Assembly: GCA_963803015.1 (NCBI GenBank)
Contig: CAWDKV010000003.1
Span: 186,001 to 250,000, forward strand
Length of the DNA: 64,000 bases
Reading direction: 5' to 3'
From: Berkiella sp963803015
GTDB lineage: Bacteria > Pseudomonadota > Gammaproteobacteria > Berkiellales > Berkiellaceae
Shown here piece by piece: positions 1 to 7,830 of the stretch (positions are counted from its first letter, which is position 1; each line of letters opens with the position of its first letter). The notes beneath the pieces are model-generated. The model was not told where the DNA came from and ran no database searches. It saw nothing but the letters and a program-made list of their open reading frames with translations. The position numbers and the translations under genes were made by a program.

Positions 1-2
1 TC

Positions 3-459
3 TTTGAACCAGCATCTAAAGCCTTCAGATCGTTACTTGGCAGCGCGCCTTTAACAGATGAAGGTTTCCATCAGTTTTTAGCAAAGACTAAACAATGGTT
101 AAGAAATGCGAAGCACACTTGCTTGGAACTCTCGGAAGTGAAGAATGAGGAAGGTGTTTTAGCTATTATCAATTCGTCTGATAAATCAAATGTATTAAGT
201 TTTGCTGCCTGTGACACAAGAAATAAATCTCGGGTCTCTCATCTTCGCCAAGAAACCGGAGCTGCTCTACCGCGTTTGGGAGCAAGCTCTGACTCTACAC
301 AACGATTTAAACCACAATAAGAAAATAGATTATTTGCCGCTAAAAGGCTTGGCACAATCGATTGCTGTCTTTGCGGAAGGGGATTCTTCCCCCTACCCAA
401 GCCTTTTTTCCCTTGAAGAAGTTGTTTTCTTAGATTCATACCAGAAAATCCAGGGGTAA
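3..459 (+). pseudogene. 3' part of an unknown gene, apparently frameshifted
   Basis: A reading frame is open from the left edge of the window to a stop at 318-320. A second plus-strand frame, shifted by +1, carries protein-like sequence (LLYRVWEQALTLHNDLNHN and onward) to a stop at 457-459. The first frame becomes Ser/Arg-rich and implausible after about position 230, where the second begins to look like real protein. The simplest reading is one gene broken by a one-base insertion near 225-245. No family is recognised. The position next to an insertion sequence and ankyrin genes suggests a decaying accessory gene. The 5' end lies outside the window, so the start and full length are unknown. 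Confidence 0.4.
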
Positions 460-614
460 GTTTTCTTCTCTAACACTTGCCTAATGATAACTAAACGGGC
501 TAGTCGGTGGGTCATAATGATTTCCTCCTGCATCAATTTCATCCTCCATAATGGGTTGCTACCCCCTTATTATGGACAACTGTTTGATTTTACAGGGAAC
601 ATTTTAACTTTGCC
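460..614. other. Possible 5' end remnant of another IS next to IS copy 1
   Basis: No intact gene is seen here. On the minus strand there is an AGGAGG at 524-529 followed 8 bases later by ATG (513-515) opening a 58-codon frame (to 339). The frame starts MTHRLARLVIIRQVLEKK and then runs into the antisense of the upstream gene. The leader before it contains GGCAAAGTTAAAATGTTC (597-614, minus strand), resembling the repeated terminal motifs of IS21-type elements. This could be the leader and first codons of a truncated transposase. It is a resemblance only; the family was not tested. Confidence 0.25.
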
Positions 615-2009
615 CGTGTTGACTCATGGGAAAAGGTAACCGGAGGCCCTCATCGTTGACTCACAATAGAGGTAACCGAAGTCCTCTCAAAATAATTTAC
701 ACTCTGTATTTTCTTCCTGAATAAATAACCAACGGTCATAAAAGAACTCCTTATATTCGTTGACTCAAGTTTGAGGTAACTTTTGCATGCTTAAAAATCA
801 GAATCAATTTCTTTTCAATCTCTTGTTTAAGTGTAAACGGATTCAATGTCTCATGAACAGCCTTTAATTTTAGTTTTGTTGCATCATCAACATAAGTCGA
901 TTCAAGTACGCGCTCATAAGGTGTTCTTGGTGGTTCATATGATTTTTTATATTTGCTTCCAACACGTTCTTTGCTGAGCAATTTCATTGTTGGAATAAAA
1001 TGATTTTGGTAAAGATTCCATTCTTTTCTATATAAATCATTCATCATTGTAACAACCAAATAGTTATCCAGCCTGTCATACCCAAACAGGTTGCGAACAT
1101 GTGTCCAGTTTTTTTGTTCAACATGTGCGTTATCATTTTTCATATAAGGCCGTGAACGAGTAAATAAAACAGGTTTGTCTCTCTTTGTGAAATAATCATG
1201 CAAGGCATGGTTCATAAATTCCACCCCATTATCACTGTCAAATCCTAGTATCTCAAAAGGCAAAGCTACTTCTACATCACTAATTTTTTCATAAACCTCT
1301 CCGCCTAATTTATTCCACATAGCACGGTTTTCTGTCCAACCTGTGCAAATGTCAGTCATTGTTAAACTCCAGGCAAAATTGCCTGCAATACTGTTCCCAC
1401 AGTGAGCAACCGTATCAGCTTCAAAAAAACCAGGTTTTTGAATATCCCAATGGGTAAATTGAATCGGAATATGTGATTTTAACAACGAGCCAGGTTTGGT
1501 TGTGCACCGCCCCTTGATTTTGTTTATTGCTCGAACAGGCTTGAGTATTCTATCAATCGTGGCGGGGCTAATGGAAAGAAGTTTTTGTTTGATTTCAGCA
1601 TCTAGGGGACCATAAGTTGATTCATAGCTCGGTAACCACGCCCCTATTATCACCTTTAATTTTTTGCTACAGCACTGATCTGCAGCGAACCATATGCGCT
1701 TTAGCGGCACAAGTAAAGTAGATTCATTATAAATTGTCTTTGGTCCACTTTTTTTCTTTCGGATGATTTCTGATCTTTTAAGCAGCCTGATAGCGTATTT
1801 TCTGTTGTACCTACAAACAGCGCAAAATTCATCCAGTATTTTAATTTTTTCTGACCTGTCAGCATTCTTATAACGAAGAAAAATGGCCAAAAGATAACTT
1901 TTTTTCTCTAAATACCCCATATTACCCTCCATTCCCTTGGTTACCTTAAATATGAGGCAACGACACGTTTTATGGAGGGCTTGGGTTACATTTAATATGA
2001 GTCAACTCG
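615..2009 (-). mobile_element. Insertion sequence, copy 1 (1395 bp), DDE type
   Basis: The segment appears identical over 1395 bp to 7831-9225. Its ends are inverted: left CGTGTTGACTCAT and right, read inward, CGAGTTGACTCAT. The bases outside suggest a 2-bp target duplication (CC on both sides). The ends carry five copies of a 22-23-bp iteron, GTTGACTCA-N7/8-GGTAAC: direct at 618-640, 655-676 and 759-780, inverted at 1940-1961 and 1985-2006. The single gene inside is a DDE transposase on the minus strand. The copy sits in the loop of a palindrome (597-614 with 2018-2035). An unclassified or IS481/ISNCY-like element is most likely; the family name was not verified. Confidence 0.85.
751..1932 (-). 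CDS. DDE (rve-core) transposase of IS copy 1
   Basis: A 393-residue transposase that would cut and join the IS ends. The catalytic triad is visible as Asp173 (FFEADTVAHCG), Asp234 (FDSDNGVEF) and Glu272 (DNAHVEQKNW), with the spacing of an RNase-H-fold integrase core. The first 120 residues are basic and probably contain the helix-turn-helix that binds the terminal iterons. An internal ATG at codon 5 (MGYLEKK) is an equally possible start. The last codons overlap the innermost left iteron (759-780), so coding sequence and binding site share DNA. The protein is identical in the second copy, which argues that the element moved recently and the enzyme is intact. Confidence 0.9.
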   Translation of the reverse strand: MEGNMGYLEKKSYLLAIFLRYKNADRSEKIKILDEFCAVCRYNRKYAIRLLKRSEIIRKKKSGPKTIYNESTLLVPLKRIWFAADQCCSKKLKVIIGAWLPSYESTYGPLDAEIKQKLLSISPATIDRILKPVRAINKIKGRCTTKPGSLLKSHIPIQFTHWDIQKPGFFEADTVAHCGNSIAGNFAWSLTMTDICTGWTENRAMWNKLGGEVYEKISDVEVALPFEILGFDSDNGVEFMNHALHDYFTKRDKPVLFTRSRPYMKNDNAHVEQKNWTHVRNLFGYDRLDNYLVVTMMNDLYRKEWNLYQNHFIPTMKLLSKERVGSKYKKSYEPPRTPYERVLESTYVDDATKLKLKAVHETLNPFTLKQEIEKKLILIFKHAKVTSNLSQRI

Positions 2010-2179
2010 CCTGTTGGGGCAAAGTTAAAATGTTCGAATTCATATTGAACTTTTTTAGATAAAATTCTTCTTATTTACTAAGAACAATAAAAAATGTACC
2101 CATAAAATGGACAGTGGAACTAAATTAAATTTTTTACTTTTAGTTGAATTGCACGCTATTCAAACGAAGAGAGAAAAAT

Positions 2180-5100
2180 ATGCCAACACAATTAGAGAAT
2201 CTCGTAATCGCCGCAAGGGCTGGTGATTTAAAAGTTGTCGAGGAGTTATTGAAAATCCCTGACGTGAGAGATAAAGCTGCTTCAAAAAATAACTTTGCAC
2301 TTTTCTGCGCAGTAGTAAGCGGCCACAAAAATATAGTTGAGACATTATTGAAAATCCCTGACGTGAGAGATAAAGCTGCTGCAAATGACAACAGATTACT
2401 TAGTTCAGCCGCTGCAGATGGTCGTAAAGATATAGTTGAGGCATTATTGAAAATCGATGATGTGAGAGATAAAGCTGCTGCAAAAGATAACGAAGCACTT
2501 CGCTTGGCCGCACAAAATGGCCGTCTAAATATAGTTGAGATATTGTTGAAAATCGATGACGTGAGAGATAAAGCTGCTGCAAAAGATAATTATGCACTTC
2601 ACTTCTCAGCACAAAATGGCCACCTAAAGATAGTTGAGATATTATTGAAAATCCCTGAAGTGAAAGCTAAAGCTGCTGCAGATGGCTACAAAACACTTGG
2701 CTTAGCTGCACAAAATGGCCACAAAGATATAGTTGAGGCATTATTGAAAATCGATGATGTGAGAGATAAAGCTGCTGCAAAAGATAACGAAGCACTTCGC
2801 TTGGCCGCACAAAATGGCCGTCTAAATATAGTTGAGATATTATTGAAAATCGATGACGTGAGAGATAAAGCTGCTGCAAAAGATAATTATGCACTTCACT
2901 TCTCAGCACAAAATGGCCACCTAAAGATAGTTGAGATATTATTGAAAATCCCTGAAGTGAAAGCTAAAGCTGCTGCAGATGGCTACAAAACACTTGGCTT
3001 AGCTGCACAAAATGGCCACAAAGATATAGTTGAGGCATTATTGAAAATCGATGATGTGAGAGATAAAGCTGCTGCAAAAGATAACGAAGCACTTCGCTTG
3101 GCCGCACAAAATGGCCGCCTAGAGATAGTTAATAGATTATTGGACATCCCTGAAGTGAAAGCTAAAGCTGCTGCAAAAGATAACAAAGCACTTGGATTGG
3201 CAGCACAAAATGGCCACAAAGATATAGTTGAGGCATTATTGAAAATACCTGAAGTGAAAAAGGAAGCTGCTGCAGATGATAATTATGCACTTTTCTGGGC
3301 AGCAGCAAATAACCACAAAGATATAGTTGAAGCATTGTTGAAAATACCGGACGTGAGAGATAAAGCTGCTGTAAAAGATAACTATTTACTTCGCTGGGCA
3401 GCACGAAATGGCCACAAAGATATAGTTAATACATTATTGAGTATCCCTGGCGTGAAAGATAAAGCTGCTGCAAAAGATAACGAAGCACTTCGCTTAGCAG
3501 GACAAAATGGTCACCTAGAGATAGTTAATACACTATTAACCATCAAGCCTGTTCAACAAAGACTATTGTTAACCAGTGGTGAGCTGCGAGCCTTTTTTTG
3601 GAAAAATTTCCCTGTTTTTCGTCAATCAGCTATTGAGAAATTAAGTATTTATGGCATGCCGTTATCTAAATTGATGGATGGTATCTCTCAAAATGATCAA
3701 CTTGATGTTTTGAAATTATATTTAGAACATCCAATTGCTTATTTAGAGTCTAGAGATTTTCCCTCATCAACCATTGAAGCTGTAAGAATTATTTATACAG
3801 CAGGCAGGGTCGAAAATCATAAACGTGATATCGCTGAAAGAGAACGTAACCGCGAGCGGTTTGATAACGTCGATGATGAAGCACGTATTGGTGCGGTGAG
3901 AAGTCATTATAGTACGACTATCAAACCTCATTTCCAGCATGCTTTTGAAAAATACAGTCAAACGGATAAAGAACGTATAGAGAAGATTGAATACGCTATG
4001 CGCGAGCTGTTTTTGGAGGCGATTAAAGAAGAAGCTCGAGAAAAACCTAATGATGAAAATGCGAAAAACATTATTAATTTTATTAATTCGTTAAGCGAAA
4101 CCAAACGAAAAGATTTACTGGAAGGTAACAATCCAGCATTGATGACAGAGGCGCGAAGGCTCTTTAGTGATACCACAAGTGATGCCCAAACGGCATGGCG
4201 CGCTTATGATAAGTGGGCTCTCGTGGAAGGTGAGTGGCCAAATTTGCTTACCCCTCCTTTAAATGGGCAAGAAAAGGGAGTTTATACTGTGACAACCGTT
4301 GGCCTTACAGAGCCCACGACACAAATGGCTAGTGATTTATCAAGAGAAATGTTTGCTTATAGTTATTTGCTCGCTACTGATAAAGAAGATGGCGATGATA
4401 GCACCCGTATCACTCGAAAGACGGTTCTTATTTCAAAAATAGCTGAAACGCGAAGAGCACATAATAGTACTTCTGGTAGCACTGACGATCCCTCATGTTT
4501 ACCTGGCACAGTGTCACGTGCAGGGGATACCTGGGTAGCTCATGCTAAAAGTGTTATCCCCAACAGGCTTCAGCTCCTGAAAGAAGAACTAGCCAGCTTT
4601 ATTATTGGAAAATTTCAACAAATCACTCCGAAAGCGGAGCAAGAAAAACTCTACGAAGCACTATACAAACTTAGCGCTTATACTGCGGTTGATATTCTCA
4701 GCGGCAAGCAAATGTTTTCTAAAGAAGATATAGTGCTTAGGCAAAGATTTATAGACGGTTTAGGGAAACATGAAGAAATCCACGAAAGAATCCTTCAACA
4801 ATTTCAAGCACGAGGCTCTCTCGAAACTATATCAAAAGAAGAGTTTGATATTTACGCCTTAGCATTGCTTGCTGACATTGGCGGCCCCTGGCTGATTGAG
4901 AAGTTAACTGCCATTTACAGGAGCGGATTAGAACTTGATAATCCATTTGCTTCTGATGCAGACCCCAACCAGAAGAAACCAATCAATGCCATACAGGCAC
5001 AAAATTTATTAACAGAGAAGTTGAATGGTATTGAATTTGAAGGAAAGCGCTTATTTATTTTTAATCTGGCGCGGCTTTGCACCTCGGAAGCAGGGTATGT

Positions 5101-5554
5101 CGAAGCGAAAGCGAAGCTTCAGGAAAAAATTCCGCCTGAAAAAAAGAAACAAATTATAGAAGAGATAGAAGTCGCCTTGAAAAAATTGCAAGAGATCGAT
5201 CCACGCGAAGCAGAAATCGGTAGAAAAAAATCAGAGCTATGGCTTAAATTAAATCAAAGTCTTAAAGAAGTGTCTATTGAAAATAAAGGAGATATTTTAA
5301 GAGATATCGTTAATAAGGTTATCGATGAGTCTGCCGTACTCAGGGAGGTATTGCAAAAGCACAATTTGCCAATTCCCGAATCATTAGTGTCTGGACACAG
5401 GCCTTTACCTATACTACATACGTTTCACGATCAAAACGCAGCAGCACATGCTCAAAATGTAGCGGCACACGCTCCAAGCGTCGCAGCAAACCTAGCGACA
5501 GAAACATCTACTACTGAAGAAAGTACAAGTGAAAAAACCTTAACGAATAAGTAG
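2180..5554 (+). CDS. Large ankyrin-repeat protein, candidate secreted effector
   Basis: A 1124-residue protein counted from the ATG at 2180. An in-frame start 12 codons upstream (2144) is possible, but its extra residues (MNCTLFKRREKN) look unconstrained. Residues of about 5-455 are some 13-14 ankyrin repeats of 33 residues with the usual LAAQNGHxxIVxxLL core; ankyrin stacks bind protein partners. Three consecutive repeats (99 residues) are tandemly duplicated almost without change. Residues of about 460-1080 form a charged, mostly helical region of unknown family that includes the motif DDPSCLPGTVSR. The tail has AAAHA-type low complexity and then a Glu/Thr/Ser-rich end (ETSTTEESTSEK), compatible with a Dot/Icm E-block signal. 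Secretion is inference; no biochemical function can be named. Confidence 0.85.
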   Translation: MPTQLENLVIAARAGDLKVVEELLKIPDVRDKAASKNNFALFCAVVSGHKNIVETLLKIPDVRDKAAANDNRLLSSAAADGRKDIVEALLKIDDVRDKAAAKDNEALRLAAQNGRLNIVEILLKIDDVRDKAAAKDNYALHFSAQNGHLKIVEILLKIPEVKAKAAADGYKTLGLAAQNGHKDIVEALLKIDDVRDKAAAKDNEALRLAAQNGRLNIVEILLKIDDVRDKAAAKDNYALHFSAQNGHLKIVEILLKIPEVKAKAAADGYKTLGLAAQNGHKDIVEALLKIDDVRDKAAAKDNEALRLAAQNGRLEIVNRLLDIPEVKAKAAAKDNKALGLAAQNGHKDIVEALLKIPEVKKEAAADDNYALFWAAANNHKDIVEALLKIPDVRDKAAVKDNYLLRWAARNGHKDIVNTLLSIPGVKDKAAAKDNEALRLAGQNGHLEIVNTLLTIKPVQQRLLLTSGELRAFFWKNFPVFRQSAIEKLSIYGMPLSKLMDGISQNDQLDVLKLYLEHPIAYLESRDFPSSTIEAVRIIYTAGRVENHKRDIAERERNRERFDNVDDEARIGAVRSHYSTTIKPHFQHAFEKYSQTDKERIEKIEYAMRELFLEAIKEEAREKPNDENAKNIINFINSLSETKRKDLLEGNNPALMTEARRLFSDTTSDAQTAWRAYDKWALVEGEWPNLLTPPLNGQEKGVYTVTTVGLTEPTTQMASDLSREMFAYSYLLATDKEDGDDSTRITRKTVLISKIAETRRAHNSTSGSTDDPSCLPGTVSRAGDTWVAHAKSVIPNRLQLLKEELASFIIGKFQQITPKAEQEKLYEALYKLSAYTAVDILSGKQMFSKEDIVLRQRFIDGLGKHEEIHERILQQFQARGSLETISKEEFDIYALALLADIGGPWLIEKLTAIYRSGLELDNPFASDADPNQKKPINAIQAQNLLTEKLNGIEFEGKRLFIFNLARLCTSEAGYVEAKAKLQEKIPPEKKKQIIEEIEVALKKLQEIDPREAEIGRKKSELWLKLNQSLKEVSIENKGDILRDIVNKVIDESAVLREVLQKHNLPIPESLVSGHRPLPILHTFHDQNAAAHAQNVAAHAPSVAANLATETSTTEESTSEKTLTNK
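2434..3115 (+). repeat. 297-bp tandem duplication inside the ankyrin gene
   Basis: The text beginning GTTGAGGCATTATTGAAAAT recurs at 2435, 2732 and 3029, an exact 297-bp period. Two full units and the first part of a third are almost base-for-base identical; one visible difference is ATTGTTG near 2546 against ATTATTG one period later. Each unit encodes three 33-residue ankyrin repeats. Near-identity including silent positions indicates recent duplication rather than ordinary ankyrin repeat divergence. Confidence 0.9.
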
Positions 5555-5564
5555 AGTCAGATTG

Positions 5565-6585
5565 AAGGGGTCAAGTCTTGACATTTGACAATAATGGGTA
5601 GAATGTATCTCTCATTATGGCAAGGCAACTACGACTAGAATATCCAGATGCTTATTATCATGTTATAAACCGCGGCGCTGGACGCAAGCGGATTTTTCAT
5701 GATAAAGAATTTTATGGTATTTTTTTAACTCTTCTTGAAGAAATCAAAGAAAACTTTGGTATAGAAATCCATGCTTATTGTCTTATGAGCAATCATTATC
5801 ATTTATTGCTTCAAACTCCCCGTGGAAATCTATCAAGAGCGATGAGACATCTTAATGGAGTTTATACTCAACGTCATAACCGATTATTAAAAAAAGATGG
5901 GTCATTATTTCGTGGGCGATTTAAAGCCATTTTGATAGATGCTGAAAATTACTTGCTGCATGTAAGTCGATATATTCATTTGAATCCTGTAGATGCTAAT
6001 TTAATTGAAAATCCAGAAAATTATCCTTGGTCAAGCTTTCGTTATTATGGCGCTGAAAAAAAACCAAATTGGTTAACATCAGAGGAAATTTTAAATCGAT
6101 TTAACGTTAAAAATAAAAAAAATGCCTATTCAACATTTGTATCAGAAGGCGTTGATGAGAAGACGCATAAGATATACAACTCGTCGAAAATGGCTCTCAT
6201 CTTTGGTGAAGAATTTTTTTGCAATAAAATTAAAACCAATTTAAAAATAAATCCTCACCAGGAAATTCCTGATTCCAAAAAACTAACTAAGCAACAAATT
6301 AGCAAAGAAGAAGTTGTAAAAGAGATTGCACAATATTATAAGTGTAGAGAAGTGGATGTTCTTAGTGGTAAAAATAAGTTAACAAAGAAGGTTGCGGTTT
6401 ATTTTTGTAAACAATTTACAAATGATACCCAGCACGAAATAGGCAAATACTTTTTTGGCATGAGCTATTCTGGAGTTTCACAAATATGCAAGCGGATAAA
6501 GGTTGAGTTTAAAAGTGATAAGCAGCTTAAGAAAGAAATAAATACACTCGAAATCATCTTGTCAAATGTCAAGACTTGACCCCTT
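5565..6585 (+). mobile_element. RAYT element bounded by perfect 26-bp inverted repeats
   Basis: Positions 5565-5590 and 6560-6585 are exact reverse complements over 26 bp. Each arm contains the palindrome GTCAAGTCTTGAC, able to form a small hairpin, preceded by GGGG. The 1021-bp interval holds one gene, a REP-associated tyrosine transposase, whose stop codon (6577-6579) lies inside the right arm. The element sits 10 bp after the ankyrin gene stop and 5 bp from the convergent ankyrin gene, so it probably inserted between them. RAYTs usually act on nearby REP hairpins rather than forming classical IS with perfect ends. Confidence 0.8.
5617..6579 (+). CDS. REP-associated tyrosine transposase (Y1/IS200-like HUH fold)
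   Basis: A 320-residue protein. The N-terminal half is a Y1_Tnp domain: MARQLRLEYPDAYYHVINRG at the start, the metal-binding HUH-type motif His60-Tyr-His62 (SNHYHLLLQ), and the Tyr/Asn-Pro helix around 112-125 (SRYIHLNPV) that supplies the nucleophilic tyrosine (Tyr112 or Tyr119). Residues of about 180-320 are a Lys-rich C-terminal region with a DnaA-domain-4-like helix-turn-helix (ISKEEVVKEIAQYY onward), as in long-form RAYTs. It would nick and rejoin single-stranded hairpin DNA such as the flanking inverted repeats. The frame is intact. Confidence 0.9.
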   Translation: MARQLRLEYPDAYYHVINRGAGRKRIFHDKEFYGIFLTLLEEIKENFGIEIHAYCLMSNHYHLLLQTPRGNLSRAMRHLNGVYTQRHNRLLKKDGSLFRGRFKAILIDAENYLLHVSRYIHLNPVDANLIENPENYPWSSFRYYGAEKKPNWLTSEEILNRFNVKNKKNAYSTFVSEGVDEKTHKIYNSSKMALIFGEEFFCNKIKTNLKINPHQEIPDSKKLTKQQISKEEVVKEIAQYYKCREVDVLSGKNKLTKKVAVYFCKQFTNDTQHEIGKYFFGMSYSGVSQICKRIKVEFKSDKQLKKEINTLEIILSNVKT

Positions 6586-6590
6586 GCCTT

Positions 6591-7382
6591 TTAGCGTTTC
6601 AATTTTCTACTAGGTGCTTCAAGGCCTTCTCTAAAAGCAAATTGCTCGCCTAAATGTTTTGATGAAGGAGAAACGATGCCTAGATTATCCAAAATAGATT
6701 TTGTTTCTTGATGGCGAGACAGGGCTAGAATCGGTTTTGGTGAATCTACCTGATATTGATTCAACCTTTTTGCTATTTGCTTTAACTTAGCTTTAAAAAG
6801 CGCTGAAATTTTAATCGCATCATCAAGCGTAGCATTCCAGAGGTAATGATTATGACCAAAATCTAATGGTGTCTGGCCAAATTGATTTTTATCTTGTAAT
6901 AACTGCAACAAAACAGCATCTGATGTACAAGAATTTAAGATAGCCTGAGCAGCATAAAGATTAGACGCTGCAGCAGCACAATGTAGAACATTCATATCTC
7001 TTGATTCGATTATCAAATCATTTTTAAGAAAAGCTAGCAGGAGTCTTAAAATTTCTCTTTGCTCCTCTATCGTTGTTTCTCCAAATACTTGAGGGTGAGC
7101 GGGACGTAGAAATTTTCGATCTGGTTGAATAGCGTTAATAAGTGCCTTTTTAATATCTTCTTTTTTGGTTTTGGGATTTTTAAGAAGTGTTTTAATAATC
7201 TCCAACCTTGATTTGTACACCGCATCTAGAATGGGGGGGCGATGGTCAGGAAATGGATTCATGGGTGTTTTGGAGCCTAGATTGGGATCTGCTCCTAAAA
7301 TAAGTGAAATTTTAGCGATACTTGGCCAATTAAAATAAATAGCCCAGGAAAGACAAATAGTCAGAGGTTTGCCGAAAAACAT
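6591..7382 (-). CDS. Short ankyrin-repeat protein
   Basis: A 263-residue protein with degenerate ankyrin repeats: SIAKISLILGADPN near residue 23, PILDAVYKSRLEIIKTLL near 50, MNVLHCAAAASNLYAAQAIL near 130 and GQTPLDFGHNHYLW near 165. No signal peptide or membrane segment is obvious. The last 60 residues are unassigned. It is convergent to the large ankyrin gene and the RAYT element, ending 6 bp past the RAYT inverted repeat, so the element separates two ankyrin genes. Fewer repeats and more divergence than the 1124-residue protein suggest an unrelated expansion. Candidate effector; partner unknown. Confidence 0.75.
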   Translation of the reverse strand: MFFGKPLTICLSWAIYFNWPSIAKISLILGADPNLGSKTPMNPFPDHRPPILDAVYKSRLEIIKTLLKNPKTKKEDIKKALINAIQPDRKFLRPAHPQVFGETTIEEQREILRLLLAFLKNDLIIESRDMNVLHCAAAASNLYAAQAILNSCTSDAVLLQLLQDKNQFGQTPLDFGHNHYLWNATLDDAIKISALFKAKLKQIAKRLNQYQVDSPKPILALSRHQETKSILDNLGIVSPSSKHLGEQFAFREGLEAPSRKLKR

Positions 7383-7830
7383 AGATTACTCGTTTATTGT
7401 AAGAATGTTAACATGGTAATCAACCGCTTAATCGCATTCAATTAGATTTAATTATGACGTTGTCGCAAGATAGTGAAAGAGGCAAGTCCTGATGAATCCC
7501 CACAATTTTCCAAAATATTTTTATCAAGTTAATACTATCAAATCTCGTAACGTTCTTTCGACAATTATGATTGGATGGCAGTATTCAAAGACAATAGATA
7601 AACATATTGAGAAAAGAGAAATACAACAAGCAGTTACAACAATGCGTGCGTATCAATATGTTTACTAAAAAATATGGGGATCCTTCAGGACTTGACCTGT
7701 AATCCGTTAATAAGACCACAAAGCGTTCTTCTACACACAGAGTAAAAAAATGATAATTGAATAACTTGCTTGTGCAAATCAAGGATGGCAGAAAAATCAT
7801 CTCTAATCTCAAAGAAAGCTCACAAACCTG
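7383..7830. other. Gene-poor spacer with an inverted-repeat-flanked segment
   Basis: The stretch between the short ankyrin gene and IS copy 2 has no recognisable gene family. The only structure seen is the imperfect inverted repeat at about 7482-7500 and 7678-7697, described separately. A minus-strand frame at 7585-7812 has no family signature and no convincing ribosome site. Confidence 0.6.
7481..7699. repeat. Inverted-repeat-flanked 0.2-kb element, possibly RAYT-related
   Basis: The left arm (7482-7503) and the right arm read on the opposite strand (7697-7676) share CAAGTCCTGA-N-G-N-ATCCCCA, with a 1-base gap just outside. The core CAAGTCCTGA resembles the CAAGTCTTGA in the RAYT ends 1.9 kb away. 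A 58-codon frame (7492-7668, starting MNPHNFPKYFYQVN) begins inside the left arm and stops shortly before the right arm. It may be a nonautonomous or decayed relative of a RAYT-type element. The frame has no recognised family. Confidence 0.4.

Noticed and set aside
2434..3115. CRISPR-like repeat array
   Set aside because: The repeats are in frame, 297 bp (or 99 bp) long, and encode ankyrin units without unique spacers.
7585..7812. 75-residue minus-strand ORF
   Set aside because: No family features and it crosses the inverted-repeat arm; likely chance.
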